From positions 9,858,001 through 9,922,000 of the forward strand of contig NC_060023.1 of the NCBI RefSeq assembly GCF_021134715.1: a DNA stretch of 64,000 nucleotides, given 5' to 3'. The notes beneath the pieces were generated by a model. That model saw only the letters and a list, made by a program, of their open reading frames with translations, was not told the DNA's origin and did not search any database. Shown here one piece after another: positions 12,841 through 25,530 of the stretch. Origin of the DNA: Daphnia pulex. Its lineage: Eukaryota; Arthropoda; Branchiopoda; Diplostraca; Daphniidae. The first letter of the stretch is position 1, and every line of letters begins with the position of its first letter. A program made the position numbers and the translations under genes.

Positions 12841-15800
12841 TTAACGTCTGTACTGCTGCTGCTGGCCGAACAAGAGAGGCAGTGAGCATTCACACGCCAC
12901 TAATAATACCCAGGGCATTAGAAGACAGCAGACGTCATTTCGTCTCTTATTTTCCCCCCTTTGTTCTACACGGTTTCCCTCTTGAAAGACGGACAACTTG
13001 ATTGAGTCGTTTTTTTCTGCCTTTTCATCTCATCCGATTCATCCGCCCATGTCAGCGCACGATAAGTATAATACGGCCTCCGCCCAATGCGTTCTAATAT
13101 GTTAGACCTCCTATTTCAATTTCGGATCCGGCAACATTTGCGGATGCGGCGGTATTACTCAATCCGGCTGTGGGTTTTTCGCCAGCCAGCCCCAGCACGA
13201 TGGAGGGTGGAATTGTACAAAAATGTGTAGGAGGAGTTTCTAAAGGATAAACAGGAGGAAAAAGGATTAGGAGAAAATTGGACTCTCATTGGTTTCATGT
13301 ACTAGTGATGAACAGCCGCCAGACCTCTGGCTCCCGTGTCGTCCATTTTCTTTCTGTTACACGAGTGTATACGACAAGATAAACGAGGCATGTGAATCCT
13401 TTGGCTAATAACATTTTCATCCATCTTTACGGTTTCTTCTTTTACTTTTCTTCCTCCCTTTCTTCTTCACGTTAAGGTACGTATAGAAAGAAAAAGAGAA
13501 GGAAAAAAAAGAAGCAGGGTCGCAAAGAATCTGATGAATTGTGAAGAAACGTAGACATCAAGAAATTGGAACAAAAAGCAGAGGGGGAAAAAATAAGATG
13601 ACAGGACGGAAGGAGAGAGAAGCAGAAAGCAATCTTCCATCCTTCGTCCACAGAAAAGCACGGGAGTCACGAAAATTGTGCACGGGCGATGAAAAGACCG
13701 GTGACTTTGTCTCGGCATCATTGCAAGAAACGAAAAATAAAAAGGAAAAAAGAGACCAGAGTCAGCTCAGGGGATCTTAAGAAGATTCGTTAGTTCCATT
13801 TCTTTTTCATCCGGTTCGTGATTGTTTAATCCTGTATACCGTCTTATCTCATCTCACGGCGAGCAGAGTTGAATAACAGATTGAATAAGGAAGCTGAATA
13901 TGAACCAAAGAAAGTTTTTTCTATCAAGCCAACTTGGATATTCGACATTGATTGTTAATACGAATAAGAAAAGCGACTTTACTGCAGAGTAACCCAAAAA
14001 AAAACTTCTTCCTTTTTTTCTCCCATCTATCACGTTTCACGATGCACCTGTCAAACAGGTTTCCAACCTACACGGCCGCATACACTTTCCTCCATTTTTC
14101 TCGTTTAGGAAATAATAGGGAAAAGAAAAAAAAAACTTGGGCAAACGACATTGAGACTTGTGGCTCACAAGTCGATAAAGCTGTGCATCACTTTGTATGG
14201 ACAGGTGGATGCCTAATAGGGTTACACACTCACGGCATTGTATGTGCAAACATACATACACACAAAGTTTCGTCCGGCTTATTCCCCCGAAAAACTCACG
14301 CAACAACAAACACAGTCCTATACGCCACCAAATCCACCGGCCCGCTTAAGCTTAATGAATGCGCAATGTTGCAACAAAACAAACTGACTTACCGACAACA
14401 AAACACTTGCCCGCCGACTTAAAATCACACAACTATCAACAGGGACGATCCTGCATCACAAGTTGTGCAAATTTGCATTCGACGAAAAAACGAAACACTA
14501 GCGGTCGCACTTTTTTCTTTCCCGGCACTGGTTGTATATAAATATATACTTAATCATCAAACGCACAGCACCTAGCGAAACAAGCAGCTGGTGTGCTAAA
14601 AAAATGTCTATGCGCCACGTTTATTTCGGTTCCGTCCTCTCCCGCCCGCTAATAATATTTCACGATTTCTTAAATCACTTGGCAATTGGCTCGAATCCCG
14701 CACACACAGATGACGAAACAAATACACGCAGTGAAAACTATGAATCTATCGGCGCGGGGGGGGACCTTGAACCAACGATATGACAAGTCACACACGACAC
14801 GACGATAATTGGCCGACTTGACCGAGACCCTGGTGCTGCCAGACGCGGTGCCGACCGCCGAGAAAAAAGGAGGAAATTGAAAGATCCGTGAGTGAGGAAT
14901 AAATAAAAAAAAAGGGGAAAGGAACAGAATTGGACAACTTTATTTGACGGGGGTAGGAGGAAAAGAGAAAAGTGAACGATCCACTGAGCGGAAGATCCCG
15001 CCGACAACTAAGACCCGGTCGCGTCCTTTTGCCCGTTCTATACCCCTCAGTGATCTGGTCTGTATGTATGTGAGCGTGCGTGTAGCTTCTACACAACGGT
15101 GCGGACGTGCGTGCCACTATCCTCCCGTTTCGGCCGGCCACCCCATCCGAAAAGCCTCCTGCTGGGTGGTGGTGGTGGGAGGGATCGTAACCATTCACAC
15201 ACTTGCACGCACTTGTCTCATCACGGAACCCGCTGCGCATGCGGCAGGAAGGGGGGGGGAAATGAAAAAATAACAAAACGAAAAACAACAACAACAACTA
15301 CAACCATTTTTTGTCGTTGGTTCTTTGATCTTCAGCGACACATTTTTATTTATTTTTTAAGCGAATTTACTGTCGGGTTTGTTTTTATTTCACCCAGTCT
15401 TCGTGATTTTTACAGTGCGTCTCTTACGCCTGTAACAACATCACAAAAAGATAAAGCCCTTTAACCCTATACTCATACTTGATGGGATTCCGACTGATGG
15501 AGGTGGCAAGGGGGCCACCTCTACGCATTAAAATTAAAATCGATACATTGTATATTGCATCCTATTAGAAGGCGCAATATATAGCCCGACATCTTCTCCG
15601 TGAGTGGCTGCCACATCCAGCCAGAGTGTGGGTGTGTTTTCGTACACACATGTATATATTAATAGATTCCTTCTTCCTTACTCCCCTAGACGCCTACTTT
15701 CAACTCGTCGTCTTTTTCTATTTTATTTTCAAAATTTCGCGCGCCAGGGAACCTTCAGGTGATAATTTCGTTGCGTGTTGGGAAAAAAAAAGGCAGGCAA

Positions 15801-17160
15801 TTTAAAACATGGCACAGAAGAATGAATTTCTGATATGGGAAAGGAGACAGGCTGTTGACGGAATGGGAAAAGAAAAAAAAAGATTGCTGTCGTCTAGCCG
15901 TAATAACTTGATACTTTTTAAAGCACACAACAGCGCGGAGGAGGATTCTTCATCCAATAAACGGCCAATAAAGAAAACGCGCTTGGGTATTAACTCATCG
16001 ACAGATTTCCAGCCAGCATCTTGAGAGCAGTGTGGGCGGCGTGGATTATGCAACAAGAAATATGTACATCAGTAAAATACAAAGGTCTGGCTAAACAAAA
16101 ACCGAAAACGTTGTCGCTTGGCACGTACGAAACCGGTTCGTTACACAACACTGCGTCTTACGGAGGACCTCTTTCATGTGTCCTCGAATTTATCGTTTTA
16201 CTATTCTTGGATGTACAAGATAACGACGGGTTCACCATTTCCCTTGTTATTCCCAGCCGTACCAAGTGGGGTAACCTCAAAAGAAATGTTAGCACGCGCT
16301 AAAAGGATAACTCACAGAGTACTCGTTCAACTTATCAACACCCAAGTGCCACCGGTTCAAATGTTTACACCTTAGAATTACCTAGTAAAGAGAGAGGCAT
16401 GTTCAAGTTGTCGGCAGTTGATTTAAACTCTCGAAATTCGAGAGAATAGGCCGAACGTGTCGAAATCACAGCAGAGAAACGACCGATAACAAAATCAAAA
16501 TGAAATTTAAGTCTGAGGTTTTCCTCTTCAATTGGATAACATCAAAAGATGTTGCGTCGTAGACGTTTGCTTCGCATTACACAACGTCACGAGCAGAAAG
16601 GAATAACCAGGGACAACGTCAGATGCTGCTGCTGTGCTGCTTCGGGCATTATAGTGTATCGGAAAGGAATAGAAGAAGGATGCCGTTGCGGCGGCGGCAT
16701 CAGATGCTGCTTGCTACGTACTACTAGAGCCAGTCACGGGTTTCATCCCGTGAAAAACCGATGGTTTATTTCATCGTTGGGCCGCGCTTGTCGCCGCTGC
16801 CGTAGGGTCATTGGGTATTCATTGGGCGTTCCCTTCTTTCCCGAACGGCCTTTTTTCATCCCGTACCCCCCTAGGTGTTGGTAAAGGGCAGCCGAGCGAC
16901 CCGCCATGAACCCCAGAGTATATAGAATCCCGAGATATCTATATTATTATAAGCTCAGAATTGGCCAGCAGCAACTGAAAACTCCGTTTGGATTCTCTCT
17001 CTCACGTTTTCACTAACATCATTCATCCCAACGTTTCTCTTCCTCTTTTCGTGAATGCACAGTTCATTTGAAAAACAACTTTACGTCGGGCAACATATTT
17101 CGGGAAAAACCACACCCCCTCACGTCCGGTCGCGTTTCGATCCCGGTGAACTCTGGACTG

Positions 17161-17173
17161 CCCCCCCCCCCCC
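17161..17173. repeat. Poly-C run
   Basis: Thirteen consecutive C residues. A matching poly-G tract lies at 36,842-36,855. Such runs are length-unstable and prone to sequencing error. Confidence 0.9.
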
Positions 17174-18810
17174 ATTCAGTACAAAAATATTGAACATCAA
17201 TTTGTAATATCCGAGACCGGCTGTGTGATTCCCTGGCGGCTCATGAAAGACCGGAGAAAACGGAAGAAACGCGATAACGGTTAAGACGTAGGTCACGATA
17301 TGGTTGCGAATTTTTTCCAAGTTATTGCCCACAGCAGTAAACGGATAGAAGGATGGATCATTTCTTTTATTGCTCACCAACAGCGCTTCCTTTGATTTGT
17401 GGTTTCATTGATAATAACGGTCGAATCGATACGTCAATAGTTGTGACTCGGTACATCTGTACTGCTGTGTACATGGTAAAAAAAATCAAGAGTTTTCGGA
17501 CGATTCACCCCCTCAAAAGACGATCCCTTGGAAGTTTTTAGCCTCTGGCCCTCTGCTAATAGCTATAATCTGTGCTTGGTATATGTCGTGCATACAAGTT
17601 TCGTATTTACAATCACGATTATTGCGTAATTATATGGTCGGGATCGGATTTACCATTCAACTATGAAGCCTGCCGCCAGCAGTTTACGATCTGTCCAAAC
17701 ATGAGATACACACTGCTGCGCAGTTTGAATAACCATGGGAACCAAAAGAGAGAGAACAGCATCGAAAATGTTGCTGGGAGCGCTGCTATCGATACTAAAT
17801 CACAGTCCGTGTGTCTTGTTACACACGTATATACCAGCAAATCTTTCCAAGTATATCAAAATAGATGAATAGAGTGAAGACAGCGCAAGAGATCGGGCAG
17901 TCGTCCAATAATAATTCTAGACGGGAGTCTGGCCAGCCGGCAGTATTTAGCTGGATAGATGTATGTAACGGAGCAATATCGCCATCCGCGGGAGTCACGT
18001 CTAAATAAAAACGGCGATGGCTGTCACCAAGATGACGGCGCCAACTCGTCTTTTCATTATTAATGTAACGTCGGGATAATAAAGAATCACGTTGCTCCAG
18101 GGATGGAGCAGCAGACCTATCCAGTAAGTAATGTAACATTTCCGCCTGTTGCCCAGGTCCGCCGTGTGTACAGGTGGAGAGAAACAAACAAAAGAAAAAC
18201 CCGGTGAACCTTCACCTTTTCGTGGATGTTATCGACGCGAAACAGCCGGCAGAAACTAGGGACGTGTTTCAAAACTCCTCCCAAAAGACAAGAAAAGACA
18301 ACAAAAAGGATCGCACTTATTCCGAGAAAGAAAGTGGGAAATGCCAAGAACACGAGCCCAAAGTCTATACGTGGGATACCTTGGGATTGTCCTCTTTGTG
18401 TTCACTTGTGGGTAGAAAAGAAAATGGAGAAAAAGTGTACGCCAGACACACAGGCACCAGCGTGGGCTTAATCTGAACGGTAAAAAAAAAAAAAAAAAAA
18501 TCGGAAGGAGGTACCGGGACGAGCTTGGTAATTAGTTGCTTTAACGATGGAAAACTAATCTCGCCTCTCACAGTTTTATATCTGCCTTGATTCTTATCTC
18601 GACGATATGAGATGTGCTGGCGTTCCTCGTCTAATGAACCTTTTCAGGTGAGCGCCGGATGATTGCTTTCAATCCGACAGCGATTCTTTACCCCCCACGA
18701 CTCCGATCCTAGCCTCTCGAATCACGGTCGAGTAACACTGGCAAGTCCGTTGGTTCTTAAACCTCCATCCGCGCGATCGTTTCGTCAATAGATCATCAAG
18801 ACGACTGTCA

Positions 18811-21800
18811 CATCAGCCCACACAGTTTATCTAATATTCCAATTTTTTTCCCTACACAATTTCAATCCGGGCCAGGACGTTTGTGGAGATTGTGCAGCGA
18901 AGATTGGAGAGCAGCACATATATTGGGTCCGTTTAAACGCAGACAATGGCCAAGCAACGCAGAGTAAACTGACAGGCTTTTCAACGTTAAATTGAAATCT
19001 TGACGTTGGCGGCTCACAAAAAATACGAGAAAGGAAGGGACATGTGATGCGGATAAGATGCAACCCGATTAGTCGAATTGATTTGATGGTTGTTGTTGCG
19101 GTCCCCCCCACATGTCGGATTTTTACCATCCCATCTGAGTCAAGTGTTTGTCCGTTTTCTAGGAAATTCAAGCAGTGACGTCTTACCCTTTCTGAAAAGA
19201 CTATTCTTTGGATAATGGGGGGAAAAAAAGTATTACCGGAATACACGCAAGACCGGATTTAGTCCGCTGGAATCTCTTCCGGAGGCCACATCTTCCATTT
19301 TTTTGAAAATACTTTTTTTTCCGCGAAATTTTGCGTCGTTGCTAGAAAGTTTCGTCGCGCAGCCTACGCGTTACGTTACGTAAAGGAGAAGAAGAAGCCT
19401 TTCACATTGCCTGTCTAAATCAGACCTTGTTCCTAGTTAGACGGTGAGGAGGTGACGCATTTAATGACGCAACGGACAGGCCAGCCTAAGTTCATTTACA
19501 TTGAAATCAATCCCATTACCATCCAACGCCTACTTAACATTCGCATTTTGTCGCTTGAAATACCAAGAAGCCGTTTCGAATTGAACAAAAAGTTTTAACA
19601 AATCAAAGAAACACGAAGGCGTAAGTGCACAGAGAGAGAGAGAAAGAGCAGACACACACTGCATCAATGCACATTTCATTGACTTTTGACATTTCAAATG
19701 TGTCGTCTAACCTTTATGCGGGATATTATTTTCTCTGCCTCGTAAACCATACGGCGACTACTCTCTTTTGATTGTCCGAAAAGAAAGGAGCCATCAACTT
19801 ATGAAATATTTACTTCCACTGTCTCGAGTCTAGACCAAAAAGAAACGAACGATCCCTCTCCAACAACGGATGTAAATGTTCCAAGTGAGCCGTTAGCTAT
19901 GTATATGACTAGACTATTTTTTTCTCTCTCTTCAAGGCAATATATACGAGACATCCAGACTGATTTACCTTCAAAAATAGGAAGAAGCTTACAAAAGATG
20001 AATGCCAGGTTATTCTTCTTCCCATTTTCTTGTACTGGATAATTTTCGGGCGGAAGTGATACAAAAACGAAAGAGCATAGAGAACGGGGGAGGATTGCCA
20101 GCAGCAGAGTTGCTCGCCCTCAAACAGCCACTTTGGCAGACGGAACATAAACAGTCGGAATACAAAGCGCAACGGTGTCTACTGGGATGCACATAAACAC
20201 ATGACGTGTGTTTATCTGTTGTTGTGTACGCCAACAGTTGGAAAGAGTGGGGGTCCTAAAGGCACCACACCGGATGGAGAGAGAAACAACAGCGGAAAAA
20301 AAAGGATTTCCAGCCAATCGGCAATAACCCAGGGCTACATGCCAAAACCCTTTGAACTCGCAAGCCAAAGCATATCACGCAAGACGTGATACATTAATAT
20401 ACAAAGGCGTGAGCGAAAATCAAGCCAGTCATTGGATCCATGCAAATTTGAATTTCGTGCGAAAAAAAAACAAAAAAGATACCAGAATCAAATGAAAGGG
20501 AAAGTCAATACGAGGCGTACAATGTCAAGTTTTGGCTGCATATAGAAAGGGTTATTATTACACGCCGTCCCAACCCATTGCCGAAAATGTCGGTACATCG
20601 ATGAATGAAGATGATAGAAGCCATAAGTTGGGGGATTTTTTTTTCCTTTTTTTTCCTCTCCAGCCCCCCACGACACACACACACACAATTTATGCCGTCA
20701 ACATATGGACTCCCTCCGTGAGTGGTTGCACTATCCATCAAACGTTCAACGACAGCAACCGGTCCTTCAAGTGCGGCAACAAAGATGTTTTCAATGCCCT
20801 GCAAGGCTACACAAATCATCGCGGAGATTTCTGAATATTTATTAAGTAATACTATAGACGAGAGTTTTACTACGTGTGTTTCTAAACGCCCGTCTTTGTT
20901 AAGCGCGGCGGTGGCTCGAGGTGAAACTTATGCAAGCAGGATATTAAAGGCTCGTGAGCCGACCGAGGCGGCCAACTCAGACTGGAACATAAACAACAAA
21001 TTTCCGGCAAACAAACAATCAAAAAAGAAAAAAAGATGAAACCTCATCGGATCCAGTTTTGTCGCAGGATCTTCCCGAAATAAACACGACGTTGACAATT
21101 TGCCAAACATAAGAGGCGTAACGCGGTATTAAAAGACGTAACCATCCAAGTGTAATGGCCGTGTATAATTCACGCGCTTCAGGGAGGTGCTGTGCACGTC
21201 AAGAGAATTCGACAATTTTTTCATTTTATTTTTTTAAAAGTCCGCGTTTATTTGCATTCAGCAGCCGGGATACCCCTCAGGGTCCATTTGCGAGATGGCG
21301 GATCGATGCAAAGAGAAAACATGCAAGCAAAATACACTGTAATCTCTCATCATTTTACGTCCCGTCACGCAATGTAAACAAGCAAAAGACAAAAAGACAC
21401 TTGTTGCCTTTCATCAAGATGCCCTCAGATATTCCAGAAAAGTTGTTCAACGGGAATCAAACAGGTATGTCAACAAAAGAAGAGTATTAAAGTAGAAAAA
21501 CAAACAAATGCCCACGACCACTCCCTCACAGACTTTCAAGAGCTATCTTTTGCGCCGTTTGTTTGTTATGCTTTGGCCGCTGCTTGTTAATACAAACCTT
21601 TCTCTATTTTCCTTTCATAATTTGACTAACGAGATAAAAATTGATTGAAAAAAAAAAGTCGTTATAAGCCCGAGCTCAAGGGAAACCGCCATTAAAGCGG
21701 ATGGAACGTGTTGCAGATTTTCTTGTCTACAAACTATTTATCTTCAGAGCTTAATGGACAGGCCCCGCTCTCACTTGGCGGCATGCGTAATGATGTATAC

Positions 21801-24689
21801 TGTGTAGATTACAGTAGCAGTAGACTTCCATAAATCTCTCTTCGTCTCGTCGTCTAATGATACAATGAGAGTGAACAAGCTTAGCGAGGGATTTTCGGAG
21901 AACTTCAAATAATGTCGGTGCAATGACACACCAGACGTGAAATGAGATGTGGCATCGCAATTTCAAATCAGAGAAAGACGCCAGATCAGTTGGAAGCCAA
22001 GCGAGGCAATTTACTTGGAAAAGAAAAGAAAAAAAAAGGCGTGAGTAGTCGAATTTCCCCGTGCAACGTGAACAGAATAAAACCAATACAATTGACTTTA
22101 AATGTATAGTCACAAAAACGATGGGGGGAACTTCAATTGCTACCATTAGGAACTGCCGAAATGCTACACAGAAATTTGAAATAAGCTAATAGAGAGCAAT
22201 TTATGGTGAAAGAATGATTTTGTCATTCAGGGAAAATCAACAGATCGAGTGGGTCAATCTCCAATCGCGAGTGTATTCTCCTCAGAGTTGAGCCAGAAAA
22301 AAAAAGAAAAGAAAACGAGATGGGATTGTAATCTTTCTCTGCCTATACTTTATCCAAGGATTGTACAAATTTAGAAGATGGTCCATGACTCATTCCTATA
22401 CTCTTCACTCATCCCACTTTGGCGCTCCCGGCTACAAATCTCACAAATTACATGAATTGAGCTGTTTCTTACAAATGCCAAAGTTCTACCATTTCTTTCT
22501 CGCCCAAGTTGTGAGTGCGAAGCTCGAGCGAGCACAATACGCAGATGACGAGCGAAGAGCATAATTGGCTGTAACTTGTTTCAACTAAGACAACCTTTAG
22601 ACGAGAATCAAGACAGGTATAAAGCTTGCTCAACAATCGTACCCATTCAGAGTGGCTGTTACTTTGAGATCTGCATCACCTGTCGACGTTTAATATTTAA
22701 ATTTCCGCAGAGAGCATTAGATCCTCATTTCAATAAATTTGATATTCTTAGTTTCCTCCCCTTAGATTAAGATGGATCGATTTCCCAACCTTTCCAACCT
22801 TTCTGCCTGGACTTCCTACTTTCTATACCACTCACGATACGATAGCTCTTTCACGGTCTCTTGGGTGATTAACGTCTGATGGCTTCTTCAAATCCCTAAG
22901 TATGAAGGACATTTCCGAGTAGATTTCTTCCTGACCTTGTAAAGAGATTTCAAATTGATTCCCAGTCGATCACGAGAAGCGGGAGTCACGAAAAGTGAAA
23001 ATCAATTTTCATTCAGATACTCGTAGAATATAAATTCATTGCCATACGAGGTCCATGAAAGAAACACGCATCAGTAATGTGTTGTCCCTCGTGTACTTCG
23101 TGATTTCTCCCGAAAACGAAACAACAACTTGTTGATTTTTCTTTTATCCAAACAAAAAACCCACACGAAGGACAACGAATTATCTGAACCTCCCGTTTCA
23201 TATTTACATTTCGCTTCGGGATTCAGTGATTATGAATTAATAAAAGGTTGAGCAGCAACAATGGGAAATAGAACGTGAAGTTTGTTATTGACGTGCAAGT
23301 CAATCAACCGTCAGCCTGCCTGCCTGCCTGCATGCCGTGGGCACTCAACCAGAGAAAAGGCCGAGCCTAGTGGATTCTTGGAACAAGGACGCAGTTTCCA
23401 TCGTGGAAAAAAAGGCATCGCATCACGAAGCTTGACAGTGAATTATCGTCAACAATTCCAGTAAATTGTCCGCTACAGTCTGCGCGACGATGCGTCACAA
23501 TAGCTTCCGTCCTGTTCTAGCGGGAAATTCAAATGTGTTTAAAAGTTTAATTCCTCCAGATCAATAACGTCCATTTTTAAAAGAAGAAGTAAAACGCACA
23601 CAAAATCCGAAATATTCAATAAAAGGAAATTCAGAGCCGAATTGAACGACTGGCCTGTACAAGCGCACGTGACTCGAGTCCTTCCATCAAAGTCGACCTC
23701 GTGACCAATTCGTTCATGCAGAATAGACACGGCGGCACCGCTTCTCCCCCACCCTTCCTGCAAGACTCGAGCCAAACGGACATGAGTCAACTGATTACAC
23801 CCCGAAGCACATACCATTAGCTATTAGGTGCATGAAATAAACGAGAACCACGGCTACTGCAGGGCAAATGGGAATGAAAATGAATCGACGTTCCAGTAGT
23901 TTTCACATTTTCCAGCCCCATCTTGTATGTACGAGAACAGGAGCGTCTGAATCAGCCGAGACAGCACAAACAACGCACCATCACGATGACGAATACGGTA
24001 ACCCTTGTAGTGTGTTCTATACTACAGACTGTCTGGAACCGTTTGATGGCGGGCATTTTGATTGATGGTTTTCTCTCCACTCGGCTGAATCTGAAACCTC
24101 CCTTCTTAGTATCGCGCCCTCCACTCTCTGCCGAATCCTTTTCCCGTCTCCAAATCTCATTTTGTCTTCTGCCCCTTTCCCCCCCCCCCCTCCACACACA
24201 CACAAGGAAAAAAAAATGAAGGAGAAAAAATCTAGATGACGACCGCGAGTTTCTTCAACGGGTTATTTGTCGTATTTTTTTGCTGCTGCTGCGCGTTCGG
24301 CTTCTTTTTATTCTCTCATTTTCTTGGCGTATCATCGCTCTTGTCTCGACCATATCTTTTTTTTTCTTTTCTCCGGTTCCTTTTATTCTCGTCATCGACT
24401 CGGTAGCTCTAGACAGAGATCGCTCCCTTTGTCTTGAAGACGAGCCCAACTCTGTCATCTGCAACGAGTGTACACATGAACGAAATCCCCTTTTGAGTTA
24501 GACATTTGTCAGGTCGACATCATTCCCTTGGCTTCCTGTCGTTATTCGTCGCTGATCGATCCTGATATTCAGTCGTTTGCAAAGTCGAGATAAAACACTA
24601 CAAAGATATGTACCGTCTCCAAAAGAAAAAAATCATCTTTAAGTGAATTAAATTAAGTCTTTCCTTAAGATTTCGAGGTAAAATGTTAG
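18811..24689. other. Gene-poor sequence between block A and the inverted element
   Basis: No reading frame here resembles a known protein and no paired splice signals flank a convincing exon. A 17-bp word at 22,872-22,888 recurs exactly at 41,682-41,698, with a GATAGCT about 25-40 nt upstream in both places, so the A/B duplication may extend weakly into this interval. Confidence 0.45.
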
Positions 24690-25530
24690 TAAAAAAGAGG
24701 CCGATATTCAAAAAAATGAACAACCTCATATGTCCAACAGATTCGTCAAAACGAAGAGATATAATTGAATCCATCATAGCAATTCGATTAGATCCCGTCA
24801 AGCGTCCTGAATGGAGGGAAAAGGCCGCGAAAATGAGAAATGACCAGTGCGCAACGAGAACGCGAGTGCTCCATCAATCCCATCGTCTTGCACGTCTGGA
24901 TCTGGCGCATCTTCCAACGAGTTGCATTATTAGATCTCGGGGAATTAAAGGATGAACGGGACGATAATAGTCCAGTTTAGTTTCTTCTAGAACTTTATCG
25001 AGCAAATTTGCAGCCAATCTCCTACTACACACTCTGCTGGCAATCAATATCCAATTTCGCAACAATATTTGTAATTCGTTCCTTTCATAATTGCCGATCC
25101 CTCGAGACGTGGGCTTTACACCCAGCGTGGGCGATCGTTAATGTAACAAGAAACAACTATAAATACTGTTGCCAGTGGATAAGCACAAAGAGTCAAAGAC
25201 AAATAAATCAACAGAAAACAAAAGGGCTAAGCCCTCCCTCCCTCCCGAAAAACAAAAACGAAACGATACAGACGGGAGTAAGAAAAGCGATGGCGAAAGA
25301 GCAATGACAGGGCCCCTCAACAGTGGGCGAGAAAGTTGGCGTCCGTTCCATTCCCGCCGAGTTGCACTGGTCGTTGCTGCGGCGGAGATGACAGGTCCTC
25401 TCTCTTCTCTCTCTCTCTCTCTCTCTCGCAATCCCACCCATTTCCTTCCTCCTCCAGTCAGCAGCCAAAGACCGACGAGGCGGACGGTAATCCATTTCCG
25501 TCTCTGCGTCTGCATCTGGGTTCACGGGCG
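24690..25530 (-). repeat. Inverted homologue of the P3/P4 upstream blocks
   Basis: Read on the minus strand, this segment matches 54,030-54,720 in order and partly matches 51,150-51,625. Shared pieces include an AAAGACCGACGA word near 25,466, a CTGTCATCTCCG word near 25,385, CTTTAATTCC near 24,945, TCATTTCTCATTTTCG near 24,835, and a near-identical run of about 35 bp around 24,777-24,815. It is the ancestral or a dispersed copy of DNA duplicated with the paralogue array about 27 kb away. No terminal repeats or transposase were seen. Confidence 0.7.
25397..25428. repeat. TC dinucleotide microsatellite
   Basis: A TC-rich run of about 32 nt, mostly perfect, inside the inverted element. It lies between two pieces conserved at 54 kb, where the run is absent. 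Confidence 0.85.

Larger units (their letters stand above)
11040..18810. repeat. Block A: ancient noncoding segmental duplicate of block B
   Basis: This stretch is colinear with 28,190-36,010. Matching landmarks occur in the same order and orientation: 11,064/28,207, 11,410/28,533, 11,514/28,644, 11,820/28,888, 12,819/29,557, 13,134/29,905, 13,394/30,060, 15,017/31,061, 16,815/32,415 and 18,780/35,973. Several are perfect matches of 18-29 bp separated by diverged sequence with many indels. Reading frames in the two copies are not shared, so the conservation is not protein-coding. The pattern suits two retained cis-regulatory blocks (enhancer or promoter clusters) left by an old tandem duplication, but function is inferred. 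Confidence 0.75.

Noticed and set aside
13528-13552. CTGATGA...GAAAC resembling a hammerhead core
   Set aside because: The intervening 7-8 nt cannot form a proper stem II, and the homologous position in block B does not keep the core.
14680-14705. GGCTCGAATCCCGC, similar to a tRNA T-loop
   Set aside because: No acceptor, D or anticodon stems could be built around it.
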